From: Mytilus californianus
Taxonomy: Eukaryota > Mollusca > Bivalvia > Mytilida > Mytilidae
Length of the DNA: 64,000 nucleotides
Assembly (NCBI RefSeq): GCF_021869535.1
Contig: NW_026262666.1
Location: 372,001-436,000, forward strand
Direction of reading: 5' to 3'
Of this stretch, positions 46,101-53,359 are shown in pieces; the first letter of the stretch is position 1; each line of letters begins with the position of its first letter. The notes under the pieces were generated by a model. It was given only the letters and a program-made list of their open reading frames with translations. It was not told where the DNA came from and searched no databases. The position numbers and the translations under genes were made by a program.

Positions 46101-48942
46101 CATGACACCATGGAGGTAGATTTTTCATGAAAGAAGTTGAAAATATTTGTTTCATTAAAGACTTTTAAAAATACATAAATCTCCTGAAAACATGAAATAA
46201 ATATGTCAATAAATGTCGAGCATTTTAAATCATAAGAATATATTTGGATATAATGGAGAGATATTTGGTAAAAATCATTAAGACAACAACCCAAAAACAA
46301 TATTCAACCAAAATAAGCATGTTTACCATGAATACAGGTTAAACTACTTGTAACAAGAGAAATTTCATATTTTAATTCTTTACTATTCTCTCACAAAGTT
46401 TACCATGTTTACTTGAATGAAATAACATAACAATTAATGAAATTTGAATTATTACCAAAATAGATATCATTGGCAAAGGAATACATATTGGGATTAATTG
46501 TGACTTAATAATTAATGCTACTACAATCTAAAATCAATATATAAATTCTAAAGTATCAACAAAAAAGTAGGAGTTGTATAATCACATAGTATATATTGTG
46601 ATGGTTAATTATGTAAATCAACACTTTATCCTTATAATTATCCTCTTACAAACATACTTCTGCAACATTCTATTGTGTAAATGAACACTTTATCCTAATC
46701 CATATATAAACCAACCCATAAATTACATATGAATCAGAAACGTCTATTATTAATCACAATAAAATGTTTATATCGTTAACATGATAACCTATTAAAACCT
46801 ATTAAAATATTTAATTTTAATCAATACAGTTCATTCGATTTGCAATTTTAATTTATTCAACATACAATATTGACAATGATTCGTCGCACAAATTAAACCA
46901 TAATCCACTTATAAAATAAGGGGAATCTGATGCGGATGACAAAATTTTGGTGGTCTCTATCAAATTTATTTATAATAACTTCAAATGTTTACAGATGCTA
47001 TCACAAGTTGGAATATCTGTTTCACATATGACGATGGAAATGTTCCAATTGTCAAAACCTCAATCCTTTCTCTTTCTTCAAATTTGTCACCACCAAATTA
47101 GACTTGTCATCAAATTTGCACTTACATGAGCAACACAAGGGGTGCCTCATGTGGAGCAGTATCTCCTCATCCTTACTGAGCACCTCCTATAACACCAGAT
47201 TATAGAAGGGTTCATGTTGCTCAGTCTTAAGTTTTCTATGTTAAGTTTTGTAGACTGCTGTTTGTCGTTTGGTCTGTTTTTTGCCATAGCATTGTCAGTT
47301 GGTTTTCAACTTATGAGTTTGAATATCCCTTTGGCATTCTGCCTGTCTATGACTAGACTATGGGTGATAATAAGCTTGAGATACTATATAGATACAGTTA
47401 TCAATAGTTAGGAGTGTATGTTGATATATTTTTTTGTGTTGTTACCTTGCTGTCACACTGATGTATGCCCAACCATCACCTTTTATTCCTTTATACAAAT
47501 AAAGGATGAATGTTTATCTCTAAACAAAAAGCTAGCATGCTACTCTCAACAAACATCAACCTCAACTAGTTTAGATTGAATATAAACGATCAATTTCTTT
47601 TAAATTTACTGGATTTATATTTGTTCAAACTATTAAACTTTATAAGTCCACAGTCCAATATCCATTTAACAATCCTGAACCTTTAAGAACTCTGATAACT
47701 TCTTGTCATCAAATAATATTATACAAAAAAAGGGGGGTGGAAGCAGACAGGCCTTGAAGACAGGGAAGACTTATAAAGTGACAAAAAAAAATATTGGGAG
47801 ACTTGAACGAATTTAAATTTAAGAACAGGGCATACAATCAAATAGAGAAAAGCACTTAAGGGGGCTTGCGGGTATAAATCCATTTTTTTTTTAAATATAG
47901 GATTTCCCTATTTTTTTCTTTAAATTAACTGTATCATATACTTAATAGAAAAATAAAATAAAAAAATGGGGTCACCGTTCATTTAAGCTCACAATCAACC
48001 TTTGAAAGAAGCATGCATTTTTGTTAAGGTGCTTTTTTTCTGTTGAACTAATAAATGGTTTACTGTATCACTCTTCTGCAAGTTTCATCACAGACAACAC
48101 AAGACTATAAGGCAGATTCGGGATATATAAAATATATAAAATACATTGTACTTTCTAAATACCACATCGGTGGTCTTGTGCTTGTCGCTAGTGCGAGAGG
48201 TCGTGGGTCAAACGGTGACTCAAACCAGACTTGAAAATTAGTAAATAGAGAAATAGAGGTAATAACGAAATAAAAAAAAGAACTAAATTACAGAAATCGC
48301 TTAAATTTTACAATTGTTTAGTTTAAGTACAGCTTATTTGAAAAAAATAATAAAAATTATAGGTCACTGATGAGTTTAAAAAGATATTTCAATTTTAATG
48401 CCAAAAAATGTCATTTTTGCATCAAAGGGTGATAATTTGGAGCTTTTTTAATGATATAAACATTTTAAGTCATCTGGGGCCAAAACGAATTGATTTTTAT
48501 GGTTGATTTTTGTACCATATCATAAAGTAACAACTAATAGTGTAATAAATAAAAATTGTAATGAAAAAAAATAATGTTTAAATTTTTGATGAAATTTTTG
48601 TAGCCTCCTTATCTCTAAAATAACAGTAAGCTGAATAACATATTGATGAGTGTGGGAAAATACCCCCAAAATAACAGGAACTGAATAACATGAATAACAT
48701 ATTAATTGAAAAAACACTCAAAAATAGTGAGAGAAAAAAGGTCATAAACCTCATCCATAATATAATAAGACAACATACTTCTTATAGCTGCTGAATTGAT
48801 GGCATATTTATCCATGTGTTTGAGGATAGATTTGCCCTGTAAGACTGACATACACTCCATCTCTACAGCCCCTTGTATGTCTAATAGCCATTGGTCCACA
48901 GGGTCTATTATTAAAGAATGTCTCATAGTGTTTGGTGCTGGA
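24027..48942 (-). CDS. INSC: Inscuteable homologue (INSC), 12 exons, 5' end incomplete
   Basis: Adaptor that links the Par polarity complex to LGN/Pins and so orients the mitotic spindle at the cell cortex (family knowledge). I joined exons 48942-48779, 45494-45431, 44384-44261, 36617-36565, 35350-35236, 34986-34873, 34114-33989, 31816-31645, 31125-30950, 26925-26700, 24855-24779 and 24158-24027. Every junction has AG/GT borders and the reading phase carries through all twelve without a stop, giving 1541 nt (about 513 residues plus TGA). The first exon holds the LGN-binding segment (VDQWLLDIQ, then MECMSVLQGK). The rest reads as ARM-like helical repeats (EGGVRALLEIC, GVIAQITSP, SSAAIANITF, SEAVLVACL) and ends LMDSFLICTNTDENFV, resembling the PDZ-ligand tail of vertebrate INSC. 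Vertebrate proteins are roughly 530-580 residues, so only a short N-terminal piece is missing. No promoter is visible. Confidence is high in family and exon chain, moderate in exact borders. Confidence 0.9.
24310..24460 (+). repeat. SINE-like interspersed repeat in the last INSC intron
   Basis: 'ttttgccatgacattgtcag', 'ttttcgacttatgata' and 'tttgaatgtcccttttggta' mark a repeat also present at 47,225-47,350 and, diverged, at 18,380-18,510 and 14,580-14,700 (inverted). Very common in mussel DNA from memory. Confidence 0.7.
24779..24855 (-). CDS. INSC: INSC exon
   Basis: A 77 nt exon; acceptor 'attattttgaag' (weak, purine before AG), donor 'TTTA|GTAAGT' (strong). It encodes IPRLVQLCRYAKERNNSEAV then LVACL. 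'RLVQLCR...SxAVLVACL' is well conserved in the family, which outweighs the poor acceptor. Confidence 0.88.
25010..25230 (+). repeat. Repeat with GTTCC...GGAAC hairpins
   Basis: Blocks 'agttccactgga', 'ttgttataaacaatgtc', 'tctgttcctgttggaac' and 'aggaacttcc' recur in the same order at 62,195-62,310. Here a (TA)n tract (25,124-25,154) is inserted. It lies in the 24.86-26.70 kb INSC intron. Confidence 0.7.
26344..26540 (+). repeat. Mussel-type interspersed repeat in INSC intron
   Basis: Contains 'ggccctttatagcttactg', 'gtgttgaagaccgtactgtg' and the end 'atggagagttgtctcattgg'. Related copies: 27,040-27,245 (diverged), 11,400-11,455 (end only) and 34,774-34,852 (end only, diverged). Confidence 0.8.
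26700..26925 (-). CDS. INSC: INSC exon (ARM-like repeat, longest exon)
   Basis: A 226 nt exon; acceptor 'ttttttggcag', donor 'AGAAG|GTTTGT'. It encodes VVTVLANMVAVDMCRPCIIN, NNGISLCLELLSICPADYKS, ASEISACERVQQKAAIALTR and MCREEEIGKIICTSE: two helical repeats with conserved VQQKAAIALTR. It leaves one base (G), completing Gly with the next exon. The 4.0 kb intron upstream contains both the 147 bp core element and the 5 bp-duplication transposon. Confidence 0.92.
27040..27245 (+). repeat. Diverged copy of the same interspersed repeat
   Basis: 'ggccttttatagcttgctatg', 'cactgttgaaggtcataatg' and 'ggaaagttgtcccattggca' align in order with 26,390-26,520. A G-rich patch (26,981-27,020) precedes it. 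Confidence 0.7.
28130..29463. repeat. 147 bp tandem repeat, about nine copies
   Basis: 'tgaaaatgaggtcaagg' and close variants recur at 28,161, 28,308, 28,454, 28,602, 28,749, 28,896, 29,043, 29,190 and 29,345, a spacing of 146-148 except the last. Central copies are nearly identical; the outer copies diverge, as in arrays homogenised from the middle. Confidence 0.93.
29504..29538. repeat. Nested terminal hairpin
   Basis: Outer arms GTCGAGC / GCTCGAC enclose an inner perfect stem TGCGAC / GTCGCA with an AAAA loop (TTTT on the minus strand). It marks the terminus of the 147 bp-core element. Confidence 0.85.
29549..30760. mobile_element. Non-autonomous DNA transposon, 5 bp duplication (CATAC)
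   Basis: Ends are CAGTGTTCCCGCCTGCCC on the left and an inverted CAGTGTTCCAGCTTG on the right, with further imperfect inverted similarity inside (AGAAGGGTG). The five bases on each side are CATAC (29,544-29,548 and 30,761-30,765). A CAGTGTT end with a 5 bp duplication fits a hAT5-like group; no transposase frame is visible. It landed next to the terminus of the 147 bp-core element. Most of the interior is AT-rich and unremarkable. Confidence 0.7.
30950..31125 (-). CDS. INSC: INSC exon (ARM-like repeat)
   Basis: A 176 nt exon; acceptor 'ctgattgtag', donor 'ATCAG|GTAAAG'. It encodes LASTTESYEIFLLSSAAIAN, ITFMDSLGCEILAQYEAPRI and LIKACSTPIANSVFAKDQ. 'SSAAIANITFMD' is a strong family signature. 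Phase is 1 at entry and 0 at exit. Confidence 0.92.
31645..31816 (-). CDS. INSC: INSC exon (ARM-like repeat)
   Basis: A 172 nt exon; acceptor 'tttatttcag', donor 'TTAG|GTAATG'. It encodes EGGVETLIEILCDTTVGEKV, RGEVAGVIAQITSPCLENYQ and QMSDLVDNMEDLLRSLL. The 'AGVxAQITSP' motif is diagnostic of INSC. An earlier 'CAG|GTCTTT' could be a donor, but only the chosen site restores phase with the next exon (split Gly codon). Confidence 0.92.
32250..33867. repeat. 61 bp satellite array, about 26 copies, in INSC intron
   Basis: The unit 'ttccagtggtttaatacggc...' repeats with a constant 61 bp step across 1.6 kb. Copies differ by a few bases (gc/ac in 'gtagcaaaa' or 'gtaacaaaa', ctg/cag). One copy near 32,490 lacks about 22 bases. 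End copies are degenerate. No spacers and no fixed palindrome, so it is not CRISPR. It begins about 120 nt past the donor of the 33,989-34,114 exon. Confidence 0.97.
33989..34114 (-). CDS. INSC: INSC exon (ARM-like repeat)
   Basis: A 126 nt, phase 0-0 exon; acceptor 'aatttgtag', donor 'AAAAG|GTAAGA'. It encodes EGGVRALLEICRTESLEFAH and CQALRALATISCVAESLFEIEK, a textbook ARM unit with the GG turn and the ALRALATI helix. The next intron contains the 61 bp satellite, which begins only about 120 nt past this donor. Confidence 0.92.
34774..34852 (+). repeat. Repeat end adjacent to an INSC splice donor
   Basis: 'ttgctgtctcattgatgtat' and 'ccccacatcttcctgta' match the end of the interspersed repeat at 26.5 kb. 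It lies 20-100 nt past the donor at 34,873. Confidence 0.6.
34873..34986 (-). CDS. INSC: INSC exon (ARM-like repeat)
   Basis: A 114 nt, phase 0-0 exon; acceptor 'tattttgtag', donor 'CAAGG|GTATGT'. It encodes KIIITLDEANEPPTLATAMR and TIVTLGLEGEHMCYIIAR. A mussel-type interspersed repeat begins only about 20 nt past the donor (34,774-34,852), so the start of this intron is largely repeat-derived. Confidence 0.88.
35236..35350 (-). CDS. INSC: INSC exon (ARM-like repeat)
   Basis: A 115 nt exon; acceptor 'tttttatttcag', donor 'GCAG|GTTACA'. After completing a Ser codon it encodes TAAKSEENPSRIPVVNQLTF and LGQAFSRMVDLSLGHLTQ. The 'QLTFLGQAxSxxVDLxLGHL' pattern is one of the most recognisable parts of the INSC family. 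Confidence 0.88.
36565..36617 (-). CDS. INSC: INSC exon (ARM-like helix)
   Basis: A 53 nt exon with a T-rich acceptor ending 'tttttttag' and donor 'AAAG|GTAATC'. It encodes QQEVVMGECAKLAQLVE plus two bases of the next codon. The helix with VVM-x4-KLAQL matches the INSC pattern, and phase agrees on both sides. Confidence 0.82.
36866..36929. repeat. Left copy of 64 bp LINE target-site duplication
   Basis: Identical over 64 bases to 43,713-43,776. The first three A's could belong to the poly-A tail of the element, so the true duplication is 61-64 bp. This is long for target-primed reverse transcription, where 5-20 bp is usual. Confidence 0.95.
36937..36948 (+). promoter_or_regulatory. YY1-like motif at the LINE 5' end
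   Basis: AAGATGGCTGCC begins eight bases into the element. It closely resembles the vertebrate YY1 consensus (AAGATGGCGGC), which in mammalian L1 lies at about +12 and positions transcription starts. The ATG in it opens an eight-codon upstream ORF that ends with TGA at 36,964-36,966. Function in this host is inference. Confidence 0.45.
37191..38174 (+). CDS. LINE ORF1 protein (coiled coil plus RRM-like domain)
   Basis: Intact 327-residue ORF. L1-type ORF1 proteins trimerise and package the element RNA. The N-terminal 60 residues are basic and Ser/Thr/Asn-rich. Residues about 70-180 have a heptad-like pattern rich in Lys/Glu/Leu (coiled coil). From about 184, 'EQYSRKNNIRVINFP' opens the RRM-like RNA-binding domain, followed by 'VVAIHRIP' and 'PLIVRLFSS', both typical of L1 ORF1. 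The C-terminal domain continues to the end (LRLRQRK). The start at 37,191 is the first ATG of the long frame. No disruption seen. Confidence 0.88.
   Translation: MPGGNSLTSNRSVNKSGKCGNTVQTLLAAKVDKVDKEKTEKPNKQPKRTHSEVSNESNTSVDLTGIISIQRDLDEIKQNLEGGLKKIDLENATKDLVKSSDLEVIVTSIVKNLFKEFTSSLETKIDEKVSEVIGEMQEKIDALSIENENLREKAEVAMKSLSATKKELHQNERLTREAITSSNYNEQYSRKNNIRVINFPWRERQDLRADFISKVKRDMNVELEERDVVAIHRIPSDKLGPKPLIVRLFSSDVKRRVMREKKNLQDHVRFYDDISKRNIELMKRLNETEWFSDVWYFNCGVYGRISDGLQLKFNIFDDIFLRLRQRK
38421..38714 (+). CDS. Small hydrophobic ORF between LINE ORF1 and ORF2 (doubtful)
   Basis: 97 residues rich in Phe, Leu, Ile and Tyr, with two or three stretches long enough to cross a membrane. It lies in the T-rich spacer and overlaps the ORF2 start by 13 nt: its stop TGA lies inside the fourth codon of ORF2. 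T-rich DNA gives such ORFs by chance, so a real product is uncertain. The overlap would fit termination-reinitiation coupling for ORF2. Confidence 0.2.
   Translation: MSAILMLNFCFYLYLFLSSPLFFLLIIAFLQYHSITFCFGLVYGEFPTYHFLCFYMLVKCFPLVFFIHMENNQILLLQFFTVMLCASVFIDIISCVP
38702..39582 (+). pseudogene. LINE ORF2, 5' part: APE-type endonuclease
   Basis: About 293 residues before an inserted repeat cuts the frame. The endonuclease nicks target DNA to start reverse transcription. Visible active-site blocks in order: 'LLTVNCQGLG' (Asn), 'YCLQDTHF' (acidic residue, Asp where Glu is commoner), 'VTIYGPN' (Tyr), 'ICGDFNLV' (Asp/Asn), 'KQARLDFFLL' and 'YRSDHSMV' (Ser-Asp-His). The domain looks complete; the break falls in the linker to the RT. 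The frame runs on into the insert to a stop at 39,623-39,625. Confidence 0.88.
39596..39611. repeat. Terminal stem-loop of the inserted element
   Basis: TTCGAC-TTTT-GTCGAA: a perfect 6 bp stem with a T4 loop. The matching stem of the 29.5 kb copy is TGCGAC-TTTT-GTCGCA, so the second pair differs on both sides yet pairing is kept. Confidence 0.8.
39683..40395. repeat. 192 bp tandem repeat, about 3.9 copies
   Basis: Unit starts are spaced exactly 192 nt (39,686, 39,878, 40,070, 40,262). The first three copies are near identical; the last is diverged. It forms the core of the element inserted in the LINE. A 94-residue ORF here is only the repeat read in frame. Confidence 0.9.
40458..43376 (+). 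pseudogene. LINE ORF2, 3' part: reverse transcriptase, one in-frame stop
   Basis: The frame reopens just after the insert and runs to 43,376, broken only by TAA at 41,496-41,498; after this stop the same frame continues. RT blocks in order: 'NNKTPGSDGFSTEFF', 'GIITCLPKGNKPRHFLKNWR' then PISLLN, 'LLLIDFEKAFDSISWEFL' (first catalytic Asp), '[20 protein letters not shown]', 'LSQFADDTSLILDG' (catalytic FADD), 'LNINFSKTQVIWIG'. Near the C-terminus 'CTFCNREIETLEHLFWDCEH' gives the Cys-x2-Cys ... His ... Cys motif of L1/Tx1 elements. The stop falls between the first catalytic Asp block and the RQGDPLSP block, so this copy cannot make full RT without readthrough. Confidence 0.93.
43713..43776. repeat. 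Right copy of 64 bp LINE target-site duplication
   Basis: Follows directly on the A-rich tail of the LINE and matches 36,866-36,929 base for base; homology stops at the next nucleotide. Confidence 0.95.
43795..43955. repeat. 161 bp MITE with ~60 bp inverted ends
   Basis: Outer arms AGATTCCACCACT / AGTGGTGGAATCT, then 'tacgatatttctccactc' paired with 'gagtggagaaatatcgta' and 'acagttaaatttta' paired with 'taaaatttaactgt'. It lies 18 bp past the LINE target duplication. A diverged relative is at 19,233-19,366. Confidence 0.85.
44261..44384 (-). CDS. INSC: INSC exon (start of helical domain)
   Basis: A 124 nt exon; acceptor 'cttttcag', donor 'AGAG|GTAATA'. It encodes SVNSEKWKNVYPYTIQVTCH and IRSLIHECNETMPNAPTYILE, an amphipathic stretch typical of the first helices of the INSC ARM-like fold. 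It ends on a complete codon, and the next exon begins in phase 0. The 7.6 kb intron that follows houses the antisense LINE. Confidence 0.85.
44400..48055. other. INSC introns, mostly featureless
   Basis: Apart from the 45,431-45,494 exon, AT-rich DNA. 47,225-47,350 is a copy of the 24.3 kb repeat ('tttttgccatagcattgtcag'). Nothing else recognised. Confidence 0.6.
45431..45494 (-). CDS. INSC: INSC exon (linker)
   Basis: A 64 nt exon with acceptor 'cttgtttcag' and donor 'ACAA|GTAAGT'. Only one of the three frames is open (SINTIRNESHLISGEFSKLYK), and that frame is the one required by both neighbours, which is the main support for so short an exon. It follows the LGN-binding segment and leads into the helical part. 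Confidence 0.8.
48057..48242 (+). repeat. Repeat copy, direct match to 60,124-60,300
   Basis: About 185 bases at near identity, from 'atggtttactgtatcactc' to 'cttgaaaattagta'. It includes a tRNA-like start of a SINE ('gcgagaggtcgtgggtcaaac', a B-box-like motif). The two copies differ by an indel after 'gggtcaaac'. Confidence 0.85.
48779..48942 (-). CDS. INSC: INSC exon: LGN/Pins-binding segment
   Basis: Acceptor 'tttacatttcag', donor 'AGAA|GTATGT'; 164 nt, entered after two bases of a codon and leaving one. It encodes PAPNTMRHSLIIDPVDQW followed by LLDIQGAVEMECMSVLQGKS. This matches the known INSC peptide that lies along the TPR groove of LGN: a short helix with a Trp, then an E-C-MxVLQ motif. 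It is the 5'-most exon I can place. An in-frame ATG occurs six codons in, but the frame is open back to the acceptor, so this is probably an internal exon. Confidence 0.88.
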
Positions 48943-49790
48943 CTGAAATGTAAAAACTTTCAAATAAAGCACACATATAAAGAGATAGTTTTGTTTTCAT
49001 GTATGCATTTATAACAAAGAAGGGTTAAAATTTTACTTGTTGACCAACACTTAATCATTTGAACATGAAAGAATCTAAAAGGCATAATCATCTGGTGCTA
49101 TTTTGTTTCAAATCTGAAAATCTGTGTTATCTATCATGTCTATAGATTGAGAAAAAAATATGTTTACTAGTTTTAAAATTGCCATGGAACAATATCTATT
49201 GAATATGAATTAAAGGAAATTTTGGATCTACGTTAATGAGTCAGCAAGCCAATCAGGCAATGACAACAACAAAACAACCCAGACCCAGCATCTGTCTGGA
49301 AATACCATGTACCCTTTAGAAAATATAGCAGAAATCATGACATCTTATACTTCATGGGAAAATATGTTGTCTAGCCTGGTATTGCTGATAACAGTGTAAA
49401 AAAAGTGTAATATTAATCAGTAAATAGAGATTTTTTTTAATTCAAGCTTTTTCTTCAGCTGTAATTTCCTGATGATAAAGAAGCTTCTGTCTAAGTTTTG
49501 TAACATTCCATGAGGGTTTGACATAGTTATTGATGTCTTAAAAAATAAAACCCCAGACTATTATGACTATTAAAATGTTAACTCGCTGCAAAAAAAACCC
49601 CAAGTAAGTCAGTATTTATCAGAAAAACACTGAAAAATGGAAAAAGAAATATTTTCAAATTTTTGTGCTAAAACCGTTTTGGTGATAAACATGAAGAATT
49701 TTAATTTACATATATGTCCAAGTTTTGTAAAACTCCAAAACATTTGAACAATATTGATGACAAAATCTTTAACTCCATACACTAGGAAAG
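48943..49790. other. DNA upstream of the first placed INSC exon
   Basis: No further INSC exon could be identified here or farther upstream in the window. It must end two bases into a codon. AT-rich, no repeats recognised. Confidence 0.5.
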
Positions 49791-50590
49791 CCATATGGTT
49801 ATAGTGCCCGATTAATGGCAAGAACGCCAGATTATGGTTAATAAATAACCATAATTCGTAATTATAGATGTTTGACACAGAAATAGACGTCCTCCTCTGA
49901 CTTAAGACGTTTGCTGTATTTTTAGACTTTCGTCCGGCGTTTTAGATGTTTGCCGTAATCCCTCTCATACTCTTAGATAACGATGTCCCTTTAATAACTC
50001 GCGCGAACGACGTGTGTATTATTTAACATTAGCTATAGTATTTTTAAAAGTGTTTCAGTTAATACACATGATTTATCGTGTCGACGGGAATTAGCTGTTT
50101 GTCCGATAAAACTGATGTGTATTGAGTCGTCAATAGAACCAGTGAAGCGTGAGCGACGGTTATAAATACATCAATAAAATGTAGAACAGATATATATATA
50201 TATATTCAATGCAAATCAGAATCTGTTAAACTTAACCATCTTATTTCCGATGTTTTTGAAAATATAGTTACTTGTAAATGAAGACAGAAACAGATAGTAT
50301 AGATCTATGGTTAAGACAGAGACATATAATATAAAATGTCGCTGGTTTAGATGATAACATCTTTTTTCGTTTTCTTTTATCAGTGTTGCAGGTTTTTTTC
50401 AAATTAAGGGGAAAGATCGAAATACAAATACGGAACGCTTTTAAGCATTGCTTTTCTGATGAAATAACTATCGATTTTTTTTTCATTGGTCAATAATAAA
50501 AATCTATTTTAATACGACCAATGTAAACGATGAATACACGTGGTACCTTTGTAATACACAACTGCAAATATCTATGAATGGAAGTCGTTT
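49791..50590 (+). repeat. Left arm of an 800 bp inverted duplication
   Basis: Reverse complement of 59,281-60,084 at very high identity. Shared landmarks: 'actaggaaagccatatgg', 'agacgtcctcctctgac', 'actcgcgcgaacgacgtg', 'gtgaagcgtgagcgacgg', 'atctatgaatggaagt'. Differences are few bases and short indels (50,180-50,210 and 50,280-50,340). No ORF of note. Confidence 0.93.
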
Positions 50591-50599
50591 TACGTAAAA

Positions 50600-52250
50600 C
50601 AAAAAACGTAAATTGAACTTATAGCTATGATAGATACATAACGTTAACCGATAGTTTGGGTCAGAATGTGATTTTTTTTTATCAAATTAAATTCGTCTTT
50701 AATTGCCATGTTTAGTAAAATAAATCAGTTATGTCTATTTTTGGTCCTTGTCCCGGAAAACTAAATACATATTGGTCACGGAAACACAGAAGTATATGGA
50801 TAATGTCATTAGTGAAAAAAATTGTTGGGCTTGACTTGAAGAATTTGTCAGGTTTCTACTCTGCAGCTATAATGGAAAACGCGTATCCCTCAATTCCGTG
50901 ATGGACATTAATTAAAGTTTGCTGAAATTTCTTATGAACACATACAATTAAATGATCGCGACATGTCACCTAGATAATGTCCCGTTGATCTGCGAAGTCG
51001 GCATTGACAGTCTATTATTGGGAATTTAAGATTTTAAAATCAATTCCAATACTGAAGTTTGCTATCTTTAGTGAGAGCAATTAAGACAAGCAACGAGGTC
51101 TATCAAGGTCTGTGTGTAGAATTTTAAATAAAAATTTAAACATTTGTTTATTTATAACAAATTTATATTGTGATAATTACATTACTTGTGTTGATTCAAC
51201 GGAAAATATTTTAATTTTGTCTTCCTATAAAAAGTGAACTGTTTTTACTAATTGAAAACATGCTATCCTTTATTGTACCCCGATTTATATGTTACATAGA
51301 TTACAATACCTGTCAATCATTACCCCGAGATGTTTGAGAACGCATGACTGGTTGTCCTAAATACAAAATGTATTAGACAACGCACACCTACTATTATAAA
51401 CAAATTTGTGTCCAGTTTAAACGTCAACAGGTAAACAGAAGTGTGTTAATTGAACACTTGCATAACTGCTGCGGTTACATTTTTAATTATTTTCATTGAT
51501 TGTTGAATAATAGTTTAGACGAAGCAATTTAAATTGATTGCAAACATCATATGTAATTAATGTACTTTAATGCATTAATTTCAAAAAGATAGGACGTCAT
51601 CGGACTGTCTGATTATTGTCTTCGACGCGATTTTATTAAATATATATGACACAAAGTTTTTAAGATGCAAACTTCCCCTAACTTTTTAAATGTTAAAATT
51701 AAAAGTATGATTTCGTTCTAACATGTCTAAAGCAAATTACTAACTGACATATTTCTACTCACTTTGGACTGATTGGAAGTTTGTCGTTACACAGCCTTCA
51801 CGCTTAACTTTGGAGTCCACAAGCCAGAAGCTCAATTTTTTAAAAATTTTAGTTGGATTCTGTGGCTTGTAGAGAAGACTTTTACAAGCCCGAAAGCAAT
51901 TTTACAAGCCATAGCCATAGGACTTGTGGTTAAGCGTGAAAACTGGTTACAAGTCCAGTGGCAAATATTTTGTAAATATATTTCTTTCTGATAAATAATG
52001 TTGTAGATTAAAGTTTTTATTTATTTATTGCTAAGGGTAAACTTTCCGCCTTCAAAATCCTGGGACTGTTTTAGAACAGATAAAAAATACAAAATACACA
52101 CGAAAACGATCTCGAAATGTCAAAATGTAGAAGTTAGACAGCAATTCATTTAGATCTTTGTATGCCCCATTTATGGACATTGTGTTAGTTTAAACATATT
52201 TATTTATAGAGGATTGGGAAACAAGTTATTGCAACTTATATTAATCCCTT
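50600..52250. other. Non-coding; one small MITE-like pair
   Basis: No gene. At 51,797-51,940 a 144 bp element with perfect 12 bp inverted ends TTCACGCTTAAC / GTTAAGCGTGAA and internal 'acaagcc' repeats. The remainder is AT-rich. Confidence 0.5.
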
Positions 52251-52429
52251 TCCACTTTGCGAGTGCTGCCTTGTAGCGGCATTAGCCTGCTCTTTTTCGA
52301 AATCTACAAGGGTGTCTTTTACGTGCAAGAGATATTACTCTCTCATAACACGGGCCATACTCGCAAAAGGTGTCAAGAGAGAGCCGAAAATTCAGTCCTA
52401 AGAACGGACATTATGTTTTCTGGTCTATG

Positions 52430-52790
52430 CATCTGTACGTCCGTTCGTCCGTTCGTTCGTCTGTCCCGCTTCAGGTTAAAGTTTTTGGTCAAAGAAGTTT
52501 TAGATGAAGTTAACGTCCAATCAACTTGAAACTTAGTACATATGTTCCCTATGATATGATCTTTCTAATAATTATGCCAAATTAGAGTTTTGACCCCAAT
52601 TTCACGGTCCACTAATAAAATTGAGAATGGAAATGGGGAATGTGTCAAAGAGACAACAACCCGACCAAAGAGCAGATAAAAGCCGAAGGTCACCAAAGGG
52701 TCTTCAAGGCAGCGAGAAAATCCCGCACACGAACATAGAAAATGATAGTGCGGGTGGGGCATTTGTGTACTATGGACACATTCTTGTTCA
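52430..52790 (+). repeat. Mussel-type repeat with a second repeat nested in it
   Basis: Outer repeat: 'cgtccgttcgtccgttcgtt', 'caggttaaagtttttggtc', 'caatttcacggtccact', resuming at 52,735 with 'catagaaaatgatagtgcgg' and 'ctatggacacattcttg'. Between them (about 52,617-52,732) lies 'aatgtgtcaaagagacaac' to 'gagaaaatcccgcac', another high-copy repeat. Confidence 0.75.
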
Positions 52791-53246
52791 TTCTTGAAAT
52801 AACAATGTCTTTAGAAGGAGCAGATGCACTAGACACGGACATAACTAATGCTATTCGGAAGGCTCAAAAGAACAGGAGAGTATTCCATTTTTTTATTATT
52901 TGTAAATAATGTTTTCAATTTTACACTGCAGTTTAGCATTTGATAATTCATTGATAACATTCTGGTGTAACACAAACAAACAACTTGTAACGTCCCATTT
53001 CATTGGCCGAAAGATTCAAATACAACAACAATCGTAGTGTGCACGTGAATTGACACAGGTGACCGACAATGGAATGTACTATGTTTTACTACGAACGTAA
53101 ACAGGTTTGTGTACTGCTGTGTTATCGCCTGATTTAAAAATAACGGGGTAGAAATATTATCCTTGTGATATATTTTTTGTATTTATAAATGTTCTCTTTG
53201 CAACAACCCAATTATCATGTACCGGATTATGAAAAATATTAGCATA

Positions 53247-53357
53247 GGCGGATCCAATTTGTGGGAAAAATTTGGTTGATTATATGGGGAATCACTGAAG
53301 CATGACTGGAGCCCCCCCCCCCCCCCCCCCCCCTTTATGAAAAGTTCTGGATCCGCC
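53247..53357. repeat. Small inverted-end repeat around a C22 tract
   Basis: GGCGGATCCA at 53,247-53,256 mirrors TGGATCCGCC at 53,348-53,357; a run of 22 C lies at 53,312-53,333. The ORF with polyglycine on the other strand is an artefact of this tract. Confidence 0.8.
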
Positions 53358-53359
53358 AC

